A DNA stretch of 64,000 bases from JAGSPQ01 sp038206395 (GTDB lineage Bacteria; Myxococcota; Myxococcia; Myxococcales; Myxococcaceae): positions 101,582 through 165,581 of the forward strand of contig JBBRAX010000008.1 in the NCBI GenBank assembly GCA_038206395.1, given 5' to 3'. Positions within the stretch are counted from its first letter, which is position 1, and every line of letters begins with the position of its first letter. The notes below the pieces were generated by a model, which saw only the letters and a program-made list of their open reading frames with translations, did not search any database and had not been told where the DNA came from. Shown in pieces: positions 1 to 13,980 of the stretch. A program made the translations under genes and the position numbers.

Positions 1-9
1 CCTGATGGA

Positions 10-1167
10 ATGAAGCGCGCGCTGCTCTCGGTGCTGTTCATCACCGGCTGTGTCCACACACCGCCGGTGGTCGAGAGGGCGCGCCTTCAAGTCGACCAGG
101 TCGCGCAGCTGCTGCCGTCCAAAGTGAAGGACAGGGACGGTTGGGCACGCGATCTGGTGGCGGCGCTCGACACGAACAACCTCGACATCGACGTCCCTCA
201 TGCGTGTGCGGTGATAGCGGTTGTTGACCAGGAGTCGGGGTTCCAAGCCAACCCCGCGGTGCCCAACCTGCCCGCCATCGCCCGCAAGGCGCTGGAAGAG
301 AAGGCGAAGGGTCTGGGGCCGCTGGGACCTTCGTTCTTGAAAGAGGTGCTGGACGTTCAGGCGCCCGGCACGAAGAAGACTTTCGACGAACGGATCAATG
401 GGCTGCGCACCGAGGCGGACCTCGATCGGCTCTATCGAGACCTGCTGGCCGAGCACAAACGGCGGCACCCGATTCTGTTCGCGACGGCGGATCTTGGCGC
501 CTCGCTTTTCGACACGCGCGACTTCCAGGAAAGAAACCCGGTCACCACCGCGGGCTCGATGCAGGTCAGCGTGCAGTACGCCGAAGCCCGCGCGAAGGAG
601 CTCAAGCGCGACCCGGCGCTGGTGCGCGACGAGCTGTACACGCGCGGGGGAGGTCTGCTGTACGGCGCCGCGCGGCTCTGGCGCTTCGAGGCCGGCTACG
701 ACGAGATGGGCTACCGGTTCGCCGACTACAACGCGGGCTTCTACGCGAGCCGCAACGCCGCGTTTCAGGAACAGCTGGCAGCGCTGACGGGCCTGAAGCT
801 GTCGCTGGACGGTGACCTGCTCAGCTACGACGCGATGGGCGACGTGCGGTCAGACGCGACAAAGACGATGGCGGCCCTCGATGCGTTTGCTCAAGCCTAC
901 GCGCCCGGGCTCAGCGGCTCGCAGGTGCGCCGCGACGCGCGGCTCGAGAAGAAGGCGGGGCTCGAGGGCACGAAGACATGGGCGGCGGTGCGGCGCGTCT
1001 ACATGGAACAGAAGCGGAAGACGGCGGCGTATGCGCGGCTTCCTGACGTCACGCTCCACTCGCCGAAGATCCAGCGGCAGCTGACCACCGCCTGGTTCGC
1101 CAAGGCGGTCGACAAGCGGTATCAGGCCTGTCTGCTCCGGGCAACCGAGGCCGGGCTTTCCCAATGA
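10..1167 (+). CDS. DUF1615 (YaiW-like) family lipoprotein
   Basis: A 385-residue envelope protein of the DUF1615 family, whose best-known member is the E. coli outer-membrane lipoprotein YaiW. The N-terminus is a lipoprotein signal with an ITGC lipobox, putting the lipidated Cys at residue 14. The body carries family-like segments such as DQESGF near residue 75 and a YNAGFYASRNAAFQ stretch near residue 240, which faintly resemble lysozyme/transglycosylase-fold wording (E-SGF, YNAG). Its exact activity is not known. Its stop overlaps the start of the next gene by ATGA, so the two are translationally coupled. The family call is from memory of its motifs, not from a search. Confidence 0.75.
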   Translation: MKRALLSVLFITGCVHTPPVVERARLQVDQVAQLLPSKVKDRDGWARDLVAALDTNNLDIDVPHACAVIAVVDQESGFQANPAVPNLPAIARKALEEKAKGLGPLGPSFLKEVLDVQAPGTKKTFDERINGLRTEADLDRLYRDLLAEHKRRHPILFATADLGASLFDTRDFQERNPVTTAGSMQVSVQYAEARAKELKRDPALVRDELYTRGGGLLYGAARLWRFEAGYDEMGYRFADYNAGFYASRNAAFQEQLAALTGLKLSLDGDLLSYDAMGDVRSDATKTMAALDAFAQAYAPGLSGSQVRRDARLEKKAGLEGTKTWAAVRRVYMEQKRKTAAYARLPDVTLHSPKIQRQLTTAWFAKAVDKRYQACLLRATEAGLSQ

Positions 1168-2048
1168 GATGCGCTGTCGTGATTCTGGTGCTGTTTCCGC
1201 TGGTCGCGCGCGCGCACACGTTCGCCTTCGACTTCGTGACGCCGTCGGGCATCGGCACGCGTACTGACGGCGGGTCCACCGCGGTGCAGTGGGTCGACGG
1301 GCCGGACCCGAACGATCTTGCCGCGCTCACGCTCTACGCCTCGCGCAATGGCATCACGCCTTTCCTCCCCTCGTCGAAGGACGCGCAGTTCGGGCCGGTG
1401 GGCATCAAGGTCAGCGACCCGGCCAACGTCGCAGTCTGGGACGCCACGGCGTATCCGCCCGGCTGCTACCAGCCGTTCGCCGAGATGGTGGATCAAATCG
1501 AAGGCACGACGATGCGGCCGTCGACGGGGTTGATCACGGTGAACCCAACGGATGGCGGAAACCTGCCTCCTGCGATCTGGGTGTTGAACCAGGGCTTCGA
1601 GAAGCCGAACCCCGACGGCGGAAACTTCGCGCTGCGCCTGCGCGTCGTCGACCCTGACGATGTCGGCGAGGTGAGCATTCGCTGGTCAGACGGAGCCGAC
1701 GCCGGCGGCACGATCGTCCAGGGCCTGCCCACGTCCGATGGCGGCGGCACCTTGACCTACGGCTTCAACCCGGCGGTGCTGCCCAAGGCGTCCGTCTACT
1801 TTCTGCAGGTCGAGGTCACCGCGTTCGACGGGCAGCGCTGCAACGTGTGGTGGTCGGGCTACCTGCCGGGAGCGCTCGCGGCCGACGCGGGCGAACCAGA
1901 CGCCAGGGCCGACGCCGGAATGGCCGCGGCCGACGCGGGCCCCGGGCCGAGCCCCCCACCGCGCGGCTGTGGCTGCGGGCTGGGTGGCGGGCCGATGGCG
2001 CTGTTAGCGCTGCTTCTACTGCGGCGGCCGAAACTCAGCCGCGTTTGA
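1164..2048 (+). CDS. Secreted protein with MYXO-CTERM-like C-terminal anchor
   Basis: A 294-residue exported protein of unknown function. It has a signal peptide (residues 1-18, likely cleaved after ARA) and a body with no catalytic motif I recognise. A linker follows that is rich in DAG units, with PPP just before the tail. The C-terminus has the MYXO-CTERM layout of a GCGCG Cys pair, about 13 hydrophobic residues and an RR cluster, a sorting signal known from myxobacteria and processed by a rhombosortase-like system. The start overlaps the preceding stop, so it is probably co-transcribed with the DUF1615 lipoprotein gene. Confidence 0.8.
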   Translation: MRCAVVILVLFPLVARAHTFAFDFVTPSGIGTRTDGGSTAVQWVDGPDPNDLAALTLYASRNGITPFLPSSKDAQFGPVGIKVSDPANVAVWDATAYPPGCYQPFAEMVDQIEGTTMRPSTGLITVNPTDGGNLPPAIWVLNQGFEKPNPDGGNFALRLRVVDPDDVGEVSIRWSDGADAGGTIVQGLPTSDGGGTLTYGFNPAVLPKASVYFLQVEVTAFDGQRCNVWWSGYLPGALAADAGEPDARADAGMAAADAGPGPSPPPRGCGCGLGGGPMALLALLLLRRPKLSRV

Positions 2049-2092
2049 ATTCAGATGTTCTATGAGCGTTCAACCTTCCGGAGGTTTCACCC

Positions 2093-2512
2093 ATGCGCAG
2101 GCTCACCCTCGCCGTCACTTTCTTCTGTGCTTCTCTTGCCGTGGCGGCCGCTCCGCCGGTGTCGAAGGAGCTGCTCGAGAAGGGCAAGGCATCGTTCAAC
2201 ATCAACTGCGTTGCCTGCCATGGCCCCAAGGGCGCAGGTGATGGCGCCGCCGCTGTCGCGCTGACCCCGAAGCCGCGCAACTTCGCCACCGACACCTTCA
2301 AAAACGGTGACAAGCCCGAAGACCTCTTCAAGACCCTCGAGGTCGGCCTCAAGGACACCGCGATGGTGTCGTTCAAGCACCTGCCCGAGGAAGATCGCTG
2401 GGCACTCGCGTACTACGTGCTTGAGCTGCGCAACGCAGGCAAGCCAGCCGTCGTCGACGCCGGCGTGCCGGACGCGGGAATGCCGACCAAGGGGAAGAAG
2501 GGCAAAAAGTAG
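2093..2512 (+). CDS. Small periplasmic class I cytochrome c
   Basis: A 139-residue mono-heme c-type cytochrome for periplasmic electron transfer. A signal peptide (residues 1-20) is followed by the heme motif CVACH at 39-43 and GPKGAGDG. The likely axial Met is residue 91 (TAMVSF), and the fold ends with the usual WALAYYVLELR helix. The tail is unusual: a VDAGVPDAG linker and a lysine-rich KGKKGKK end, suggesting surface or polymer contact. A GGAGG ribosome-binding site lies about 8 bases before the ATG. It ends directly against the convergent gltD stop with no intergenic base, and no redox partner is adjacent. Confidence 0.9.
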   Translation: MRRLTLAVTFFCASLAVAAAPPVSKELLEKGKASFNINCVACHGPKGAGDGAAAVALTPKPRNFATDTFKNGDKPEDLFKTLEVGLKDTAMVSFKHLPEEDRWALAYYVLELRNAGKPAVVDAGVPDAGMPTKGKKGKK

Positions 2513-3943
2513 TCAGCGGCCGCCAAACGGCACGTCGCGGCCGCGAGTCTGCAACACCGAAGGCTGGCCTACCAGAAAGGCGTCGATGGCCCGGGCCGCT
2601 TCCCGCCCGTCGGAAATGGCCCAGACGATCAGGCTTGCCCCGCGGCTCGCGTCACCTGCGCAGAACACACCCGGCACGTTGGTCGCGAAGCGGCCGTCGA
2701 CCTTCACGTTGCCCCGCGCGTCGAGCGCCAGCGCCAGCTGCTGCGTCAGCGTCGTCGCGTCCGGCCCGGTGAACCCCATCGCCAGCAACAACAGATCGGC
2801 CTCGAGCCGCGCCTGCGTGCCCGGCAGCGCGTGCAGCTGGCCATCGCGCAGCTCGACTTCCACCGTGTGCAGCGCAGTGAGCGCGCCGTCTTTCCCCTCG
2901 AGGCTCTTCGTCAGCAGCCCGAACTGCCGCACCCCGCCCTCGTCCTGGCTCGAGCTGGTGCGGAAGACCATCGGCCACTGCGGCCACGGGTTCTGCGTCA
3001 CCCGATGCGGCGGCGACGCAGGCAGCAGCTCGATCTGCTGAACGCTGGCCGCGCCCTGCCGCAGCGCCGTGCCCAAACAGTCAGAGCCCGTGTCACCACC
3101 GCCGAGAATGATCACCTTCTTTCCCTTCGCGCGATCGCGGTCGCCCTTGTTCGCCGCCTCGAGGAAGTCCATCGCCTGCACCACGCCGGTCAGCTTCCTT
3201 TCCGCGACCTCCAGCTCGCGGGCCTTTCGCGCACCCACGGCAATCAACGTGGCGTCGTGCTCGGCCGCAAGCTGCTTCCACGAGTACGCGCCGCCGACGT
3301 CGATGCCCGTGCGGAAGGTGATTCCCTCGGCGATCAACAGCAGCAGCCGGCGATCGATGATCGTCTTCTCGAGCTTGAAGTCGGGAATTCCGTAGCGCAG
3401 CAAGCCGCCGGCCTGGTCGTCTTTCTCGTAGACGGTGACCTGGTGCCCGGCCTGGTTCAGCTGCGCCGCCGCCGCGAGTCCCGCCGGCCCACTTCCCACC
3501 ACCGCGACGTGCTTCCCCGTGCGCGACGACGGCGGCCGCGGCAACACCCAGCCTTCCTGAAATGCGCGCTCGATGATCTCCTTCTCGAGCGACTCGATCG
3601 CCACCGGATCCTGATCGATGCCCAGCACGCAGGCCGCTTCACAGGGCGCGGGGCACAGCCGGCCCGTGAACTCGGGGAAGTTGTTCGTGCTGATCAGCGA
3701 CGCCCACGCGGCGCGCCAGCGTTCGTGAAACACGTGATCGTTGAAGTCGGGGATCACGTTTCCCAGCGGGCAGCCCTGGTGGCACGTCGGCACGCCGCAG
3801 TCCATGCACCGGCCCGCCTGCTTCACCGACTGATCCGGCCCCAGCGGAGCGGTGAACTCGTTGCTGTCTTTCAGCCTTTCACGCTTGTCACGCTTCGGCG
3901 GCAGCGCGCGAGGCCATTCGATGAAGCCAGTGGGTTTGCCCAT
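2513..3943 (-). CDS. gltD: Glutamate synthase (NADPH) small subunit
   Basis: The 476-residue beta subunit of NADPH-GOGAT. It takes electrons from NADPH through FAD to the large subunit, which makes two glutamates from glutamine and 2-oxoglutarate. The N-terminal Cys cluster (C46, C49, C54, C58) binds [4Fe-4S]. A dinucleotide motif GSGPAG near residue 151 binds FAD and GGGDTGSD near 281 binds NADPH. A C-terminal GVFCAGDASRG FAD motif completes the family signature. Length is normal. It begins one base after the gltB stop and is the last gene of the long minus-strand series. No terminator hairpin is visible between it and the convergent cytochrome gene. Confidence 0.97.
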   Translation of the reverse strand: MGKPTGFIEWPRALPPKRDKRERLKDSNEFTAPLGPDQSVKQAGRCMDCGVPTCHQGCPLGNVIPDFNDHVFHERWRAAWASLISTNNFPEFTGRLCPAPCEAACVLGIDQDPVAIESLEKEIIERAFQEGWVLPRPPSSRTGKHVAVVGSGPAGLAAAAQLNQAGHQVTVYEKDDQAGGLLRYGIPDFKLEKTIIDRRLLLLIAEGITFRTGIDVGGAYSWKQLAAEHDATLIAVGARKARELEVAERKLTGVVQAMDFLEAANKGDRDRAKGKKVIILGGGDTGSDCLGTALRQGAASVQQIELLPASPPHRVTQNPWPQWPMVFRTSSSQDEGGVRQFGLLTKSLEGKDGALTALHTVEVELRDGQLHALPGTQARLEADLLLLAMGFTGPDATTLTQQLALALDARGNVKVDGRFATNVPGVFCAGDASRGASLIVWAISDGREAARAIDAFLVGQPSVLQTRGRDVPFGGR

Positions 3944-3944
3944 G

Positions 3945-8475
<4,531 letters not shown>

Positions 8476-8501
<26 letters not shown>

Positions 8502-9702
8502 TCAGCGCAGCCTCGGTGGGTGGCAGGGGCTCGGCGTTCGAGTCGCGATCGAGCAGCTCTTGCAGGGCGGCCGGCACGGGGACGCGTTGGCCGATCAACG
8601 GCTCGACGATCGTCTCGAACTTCGCGGGGTGCGCGGTGGCGGCGACGGCCCAGCGGCCGGTGGCTCCCTGCTCTTTGAGGCGGCGCAGCACTTCGACGCC
8701 GCACGCGGTGTGCGGGCAGATCGCGACCCGGTGATCTTTCCAGGTGCGGACGATGGTCTGGCGAATCGCCGCGTCGTCGACCCAGTCGGCTTCGGGGCTC
8801 AGCTTCCAAGACTGCAGACGCTCGACGTTGCTCGGAGCGCCCACGTCCATCGCGTTCGCCAGCGTCGCAATCGACGGGCGCGCTTCGTACTTTCCAGTGT
8901 GAAGGAAGTCGGGCAGCACGCGGTTCGCGTTCGTCGCGAGCACGACGCGGCCGATCGGCAAGCCCATCTGTTTCGCCATCAAGCACGCGAGCGCGTTACC
9001 GAGGTTGCCGGTGGGGATGACGACGTTCAGCTCACCGCCCGACCGCGAAGCCGCGGCCGCGAAGTACGCCATCTGCGGGAGCAGGCGCCCGAGGCTGATG
9101 CTGTTCGCGCTGCCGAGGCTCGACTTGAGGCCTTCGTCGGCCAGCGCCGCCTTCACCATGCGCTGGCAGTCGTCGAAGGTACCGTTGACGCGGAAGGCGT
9201 GCACGTTGCCGCCGAACGCGCCCAGCTGGTGCGCCTGCCGCGCGGACACCCTGCCCTTTGGATAGAGGATGACGACGCGCAGGTTGGGTCGCTGGTGGAA
9301 CGCGGCAGCGACCGCGGCGCCCGTGTCTCCAGAGGTCGCGACGAGGATCGTCTGCGTCACGCCGAGGCGGCTCAGGCTCTCGGCAAGGAAGCGCGCGCCG
9401 AAGTCTTTGAACGCCGCAGTCGGGCCGTGGAAGAGCTCGAGCAGGAAGTCGTCGCCGAGCGCAGTCATCGGCGCGTCAAAGGTGAAGGCGGAGCGGCAGA
9501 TGTCCTCGAGCGGCAACGGCTCGCCGACGAAGTACGGAGCCAGGAGCTGCTGCGCGACCCCGCTCAGCTCGAGAGCCCCCACGGTGATCGAAACCCTGGG
9601 CAGCAGCTCGGGGACATAGAGCCCTCCATCGGGCGCCAGCCCCTTCGCGATCGCCTCGCACAGCGTGACGGGCGTCCCGCCGCGCGTGCTCACACAACGC
9701 AT
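8476..9702 (-). CDS. thrC: Threonine synthase
   Basis: A 408-residue PLP enzyme converting O-phosphohomoserine to threonine, the last step of the pathway. The N-terminus MRCVSTRGG and the GLAPDGGLYVPE segment are typical of the longer threonine synthase class. The PLP lysine lies in the AAFKDFGARF motif near residue 98, and SGDTGAA near 125 binds the phosphate. The ATG at 9702 is chosen because homology begins there; the longer open frame upstream is Arg-rich and overlaps thrB. The gene overlaps thrB by 13 bases and gltB by up to 26, so the three are probably translationally coupled. Confidence 0.95.
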
Positions 9703-10622
9703 GATTCGACCCTCGCGGCGGGCCCGGCGCAGGGCGAGATGAGCACGTCGGCGCCGAGTCCGGCGGCCTTGAAGGCGTCCGACATCGCCGCGCCCGCACG
9801 CTCTGCATCGGCGCGGCCCTCGAACCACCCGAAGCAGCTGGGACCCGCGCCAGAGATGCTGGCGCCCAGTGCGTTGCAGTCGAGCGCTGCCTTCTTCACC
9901 GCGGCGAAGCCGGGGATCAGCGAGGCGCGGCGCGGCTCGACGAGGACATCGCGAAGCCCGCGGCGAATCAGCGAGACGTCGCTGGTGAAGCAGCCCGAGA
10001 GGAAGAGCGCGAGCGCCTCCGACTGTTTCACGAAGTCGTGGAGGTCGTAGTGGCCCTTCAGCGCCGCACGCGCGGTACGCGTCGAGAGCTCGAAGTGCGG
10101 ATGCACGAGCGCAATGAAGAGGCCGGGCGGCATGGGGAGCTTCACCGGCATGCCCTCCACGGGAGCAATGACGAGCCCGCCGAGTAGCATCGGCGCCACG
10201 TTGTCACCATGCCGCGCGCCGCTGGCCGCCGCCTCGCCGTCCATCGCCAGCTCGTAGAGCTCGTTCATCTTCAGCGGCTCTTGAAGCAACGCGTTCGCAG
10301 CAACCAGCGCCGCGACCGCGGACGCCGCCGAGCCGCCCATGCCGGAACCCAGCGGAATGCCCTTCTCGATCTCGACCTCGAAGCCGACGCCGCGTCGCTT
10401 CGCGACCATGCCGAGCAGCGCGCGACCGGCGGTGTTCTTGTGCGCGTCCAACGGCAGGTTCTGCGTCACGCCGCGAATGTGAACGATGCGCACCTGCCCG
10501 TCGTCGGTGAGCCTCACCGTCGCGCGGTCTCCCGGCCCTTCGAGGCTCTGCCCGAGGATGTCGAAGCCCACCGCGACATTGCCGATTGATGCCGGAGCGA
10601 AAGCTGTCGCCGTAGGGCGCAT
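9690..10622 (-). CDS. thrB: Homoserine kinase
   Basis: A 310-residue GHMP-family kinase that phosphorylates homoserine for threonine synthase. It starts with the family-typical FAPASIGNVAVGFD and carries the ATP-binding GIPLGSGMGGSAAS loop near residue 90. GISGAGPSCFGWF in the C-terminal part matches GHMP motif 3. The ATG at 10622 is preferred over an upstream in-frame start because the homology starts at that Met. A 94-base gap separates it from thrA and holds no obvious hairpin. Its 3' end overlaps thrC. Confidence 0.95.
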   Translation of the reverse strand: MRPTATAFAPASIGNVAVGFDILGQSLEGPGDRATVRLTDDGQVRIVHIRGVTQNLPLDAHKNTAGRALLGMVAKRRGVGFEVEIEKGIPLGSGMGGSAASAVAALVAANALLQEPLKMNELYELAMDGEAAASGARHGDNVAPMLLGGLVIAPVEGMPVKLPMPPGLFIALVHPHFELSTRTARAALKGHYDLHDFVKQSEALALFLSGCFTSDVSLIRRGLRDVLVEPRRASLIPGFAAVKKAALDCNALGASISGAGPSCFGWFEGRADAERAGAAMSDAFKAAGLGADVLISPCAGPAARVESCVV

Positions 10623-10716
10623 AGGGCGAGGGTATACCGGTTCATCCCGAGCGCATCCGGCTTCATCGAGCACAAGTCTCGCCTTCAGCTGGCAGCGCCT
10701 GGGTTCGGCTGGGGCG

Positions 10717-13134
10717 TTACAGCCGAGCGCCCAGCGTCGCGGCGATGCGGAGCAGGTCGGCGAAGACGCCCGCAGCGGTGACTTCGGGGCCAGCGCCCGG
10801 GCCCTGAACGATCAACGGATTGTCGCGGTACCGCCGCGTCGTGAACTGAACGACGTTGTCGGTGAGCCGGATGTGCGCGAACGCGTGGCTGGCCGGCAGC
10901 TCGGTGAGGCCGACCTTCGCCTTCCCGCCCGCCTCGAGCCGCGCGACGTACCGAAGCACCGTGCCGTTCTTCTTCGCGCGCTCGAGCCGTTCGCGCATCG
11001 GCGCATCGAGCCCGTCGAGCCGCTTCAGAAACTCTTCCGCCGAGACGCCACGAAGCTCGGCCGGCACCAGGTTCTCGAGCTCCACTGCATCCAGCGACGT
11101 CTGCCACCCATTCTCTCGCGCGAGGATCACCAGCTTCCGCGCGACGTCGAGCCCCGACAAATCGTCGCGTGGATCCGGCTCGGTGTACCCGAGCTCGCGC
11201 GCCGCCGTCACCAGCTGCGAAAAGCGAACCGACCCGTCGTACCGGTTGAACAGGTACGCCAGCGTGCCCGAGAAGATCCCTTCGACCGCCAGCACCTCGT
11301 CGCCCGTGTCGACCAGGTCGCGCAGGGTCTGAATCACCGGCAGCCCCGCTCCGACGGTCGACTCGTACCGGAACCGAGCCCCACCCTTCTGCGCCGCCGC
11401 GCGAATCGCCGCATACCTTTCCCACGGCCCCGCACCCGCCTGCTTGTTCGGGGTGATGATGTGGATCCCGCGCGCGAGCCACGACGCATACTGCTCGGCG
11501 CCCGCATTCCCGGCGGTGCAGTCGATGATCACCGCGTGCGGCAGGTGCTCGGCATGCACGTGATCGGCGAACTTCGCGAGGTCCGTCGCCACCTCTTTGC
11601 CGTCGAGCGTCATCGTCTTGCTCTTCGCGATCGCCCGGACCCGCAGATCCAGGTTGCTCGTCTCGAGCAGCCGCGCCCGCGACGCCTCGATCTGCCGCAG
11701 CAGCGCCTGCCCCACATTGCCAGGGCCGATCACGCCGACCGACAGCGTCTGCGGCGACAGATAGAAACCGGCATGCACCGCCCGAAGCGCCCGCGTGGCG
11801 TCCTCGGCGGAAATCGCGACCGAGATGTTCCGTTCTGACGCGCCCTGGGCGATCGCCTTGACGTTGACGCGGGCGCGCGCCAGCGCATTGAACAGCCGGG
11901 CCGCGACTCCGGGCGTGCCGGCCATGCCATCGCCCACCACCGCGAGCGCCGCGATGCGCGGCATCACTTTCACGTCCTGAATGTGACCCGCCGCCACCTC
12001 ACGCGCGAAGGCCTCGAGCAGCGCGGTGCGCGCCCGCTCGGACTCCTTTTCCTGCACCACGATGCAGATCGAGTGCTCCGAGCTGCCCTGCGAGATCATC
12101 ACCACCGACACGCCCGACGCCTTCAATGCGCCGAACGCACGCTCTGCGGTACCCGGCACGCCGATCATCCCCGCGCCTTCGACGTTCAGGATCGCGAGCC
12201 CGCCGAAGGTCGTCACGCCCTTCACCGGCTGCCCCGCATCCGACGTCGCCGAGATGCGCGTGCCCGGCTTCTCGGGAGCAAACGTGTTCCGGATGAAGAT
12301 CGGAATCGACCGGCTGATCGCCGGCGCCATTGTCTGCGGGTGAATCACCTTCGCGCCGAAGTAAGCGAGCTCGCAGGCCTCGGAGTACGACATCTCGGTC
12401 AACAGCACCGCCTCGGGCACCAACCGCGGATCCGCAGACAGCACGCCGTCGACATCCGTCCAGATGTGAATCTCGCTGGCGTCGAACAGCGCACCGAAGA
12501 TCGCTCCGGAGTAGTCGCTGCCGTTGCGGCCCAGCGTGGTGATGCGGCCCGACCGATCGCGCGCGATGAAGCCGGTGACGATGACGCGCTCGGAAGTCCG
12601 CGCCGCGCTCCACTTCTCGAGGCCGGCCTTCGAACGATTCCAATCGACGAGCGCGCCGAGCTCGGTCTTCTCGACCACCAACACCTCGCGCGCATCGAGC
12701 CAGTCGGTGGCCACCGCCCGCTGCCGAAGCGCCGCGTCGAGCATCAGCGACGACCACACCTCACCCAGCCCGCTGATCAGCTCGAGCAGATCGTTCGACA
12801 CCGCGCCAACCAGCGCCTGCGCCTGCAGCAACGCCCGAAGTCCCGCGAACTCGCCTTCGAGCCGCGCGACCATCGGCCCCGCCTGCGCGCCCAGCAGTTC
12901 GACCGCCGTCTGCCGGTGCCGCTCGCCCAGGTCGGTTAGATCTTTCTCCCAGCCCCCATCAGGCGTCGACGCTTTGCGAACAAGGCCAATCAGCGCATCG
13001 GTGACGCCCTGCATCGCCGAGACGACGACGACCTGGCGTTCTTTCCGGGCGAGAAGAATGTCTGCGACTTTGCCGATGCGTTGCGCGTTCGCGACGCTGC
13101 TGCCGCCGAACTTGTGAGCGATGTGCGGTTTCAA
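10717..13134 (-). CDS. thrA: Bifunctional aspartokinase / homoserine dehydrogenase
   Basis: An 805-residue fusion catalysing the first and third steps from aspartate to homoserine. The aspartokinase domain starts with KFGGSSVAN (residues 8-16). Two ACT regulatory segments occupy roughly 310-460, including GVSVVMISQGSSEHSI and VNVKAIAQGASERNIS, the usual place for threonine feedback. The homoserine dehydrogenase domain begins near residue 465 with GVIGPGNVGQ, followed by ITPNKQA and EGIFSGTLAYLFN near 623. The layout matches E. coli ThrA. It heads thrA-thrB-thrC-gltB-gltD, and the crotonase gene ends 18 bases upstream. No leader-peptide attenuator is possible in that small gap. Confidence 0.96.
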   Translation of the reverse strand: MKPHIAHKFGGSSVANAQRIGKVADILLARKERQVVVVSAMQGVTDALIGLVRKASTPDGGWEKDLTDLGERHRQTAVELLGAQAGPMVARLEGEFAGLRALLQAQALVGAVSNDLLELISGLGEVWSSLMLDAALRQRAVATDWLDAREVLVVEKTELGALVDWNRSKAGLEKWSAARTSERVIVTGFIARDRSGRITTLGRNGSDYSGAIFGALFDASEIHIWTDVDGVLSADPRLVPEAVLLTEMSYSEACELAYFGAKVIHPQTMAPAISRSIPIFIRNTFAPEKPGTRISATSDAGQPVKGVTTFGGLAILNVEGAGMIGVPGTAERAFGALKASGVSVVMISQGSSEHSICIVVQEKESERARTALLEAFAREVAAGHIQDVKVMPRIAALAVVGDGMAGTPGVAARLFNALARARVNVKAIAQGASERNISVAISAEDATRALRAVHAGFYLSPQTLSVGVIGPGNVGQALLRQIEASRARLLETSNLDLRVRAIAKSKTMTLDGKEVATDLAKFADHVHAEHLPHAVIIDCTAGNAGAEQYASWLARGIHIITPNKQAGAGPWERYAAIRAAAQKGGARFRYESTVGAGLPVIQTLRDLVDTGDEVLAVEGIFSGTLAYLFNRYDGSVRFSQLVTAARELGYTEPDPRDDLSGLDVARKLVILARENGWQTSLDAVELENLVPAELRGVSAEEFLKRLDGLDAPMRERLERAKKNGTVLRYVARLEAGGKAKVGLTELPASHAFAHIRLTDNVVQFTTRRYRDNPLIVQGPGAGPEVTAAGVFADLLRIAATLGARL

Positions 13135-13152
13135 GGGGCCCGCACTTTCGCA

Positions 13153-13971
13153 TCACTGCCCTGAGAAGCGAGGTTCCCGTTTCTCGATGAAGGCACCGAT
13201 GGCTTCCTGCACGTCCATCGACGGAAGAAAGGCCGAGTTCCACAGCGCCACCGTGGCCAGGCTCGCCGCCGCCGCTGGCTCTGAGCCCGCGTTCAGCACT
13301 TCTTTGATTCCCTGCACCACCAGCGGAGGGTTCTTCGCGATCCGCCCCGCCAGCGCCTTCGCCGCCGCCACCACCGCGGCCTGGTTCTCGAGCACTTCGC
13401 TGACCAGGCCGACCCTCAGCGCCTTCGCTGCGTCGAAGTCGTCACCCGTGAAGGCGAGCTCGCGCGCCACGCCCTGCCCCACGATCGAAGGCAGCCGCGC
13501 CAGCGTCCCGACGTCGGCCACCATTGCGAGCTTCACCTCGCGCACGCTGAACTTCGCGTCCGCCGAACAGATTCGAATGTCGCAGGCGGTGATCAGGTCG
13601 ACGCCGCCGCCGATGCACCAACCCGTCACCGCCGCGATCACGGGCTTCCGGCACCTGGCGACCGCAGTGTTTGCCGCCTGCAGCCGACGAATCGCCTCGA
13701 GCAACTTCATTCGAACCGCCGCTCCGGACGTGGGGTCGAGAAACGGGGCGAGGTCGGCGCCCATCGCGGGCAGATCGAGCCCGTACGTGAAGTGCTCGCC
13801 TCCGCCGCGCAGCACGATCGCTCGCACCGCTTCGTTCGCTTCGAGCTGCGCGAACAGCTCGGGCATCTGCGACCAGTACTCCGGGCCCATGCGGTTCGCC
13901 TTGCCCGTGGCGGTCAGCACGACCTCGGCGACGTTTCCTTCGATCGAGACCGCGGCGCAGGTGATGTCCAT
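13153..13971 (-). CDS. Crotonase-family enoyl-CoA hydratase/isomerase (dienoyl-CoA isomerase-like)
   Basis: A 272-residue crotonase-fold enzyme acting on acyl-CoA thioesters. The oxyanion-hole segments are GGGEHFTYGLDL near residue 57 and GWCIGGGVDLITACDIR near 115. The segment REVKLAMVADVGTLARLP near 145-160 places an Asp in ADVGTL, as in delta3,5-delta2,4-dienoyl-CoA isomerase (ECH1), where that Asp is catalytic. An isomerase role is therefore as plausible as a hydratase role. It sits 9 bases after the VIT/VWA gene and 18 bases before thrA, an odd position for a fatty-acid oxidation enzyme. No other beta-oxidation gene is adjacent. Confidence 0.85.
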   Translation of the reverse strand: MDITCAAVSIEGNVAEVVLTATGKANRMGPEYWSQMPELFAQLEANEAVRAIVLRGGGEHFTYGLDLPAMGADLAPFLDPTSGAAVRMKLLEAIRRLQAANTAVARCRKPVIAAVTGWCIGGGVDLITACDIRICSADAKFSVREVKLAMVADVGTLARLPSIVGQGVARELAFTGDDFDAAKALRVGLVSEVLENQAAVVAAAKALAGRIAKNPPLVVQGIKEVLNAGSEPAAAASLATVALWNSAFLPSMDVQEAIGAFIEKREPRFSGQ

Positions 13972-13980
13972 GCCGGCTAC

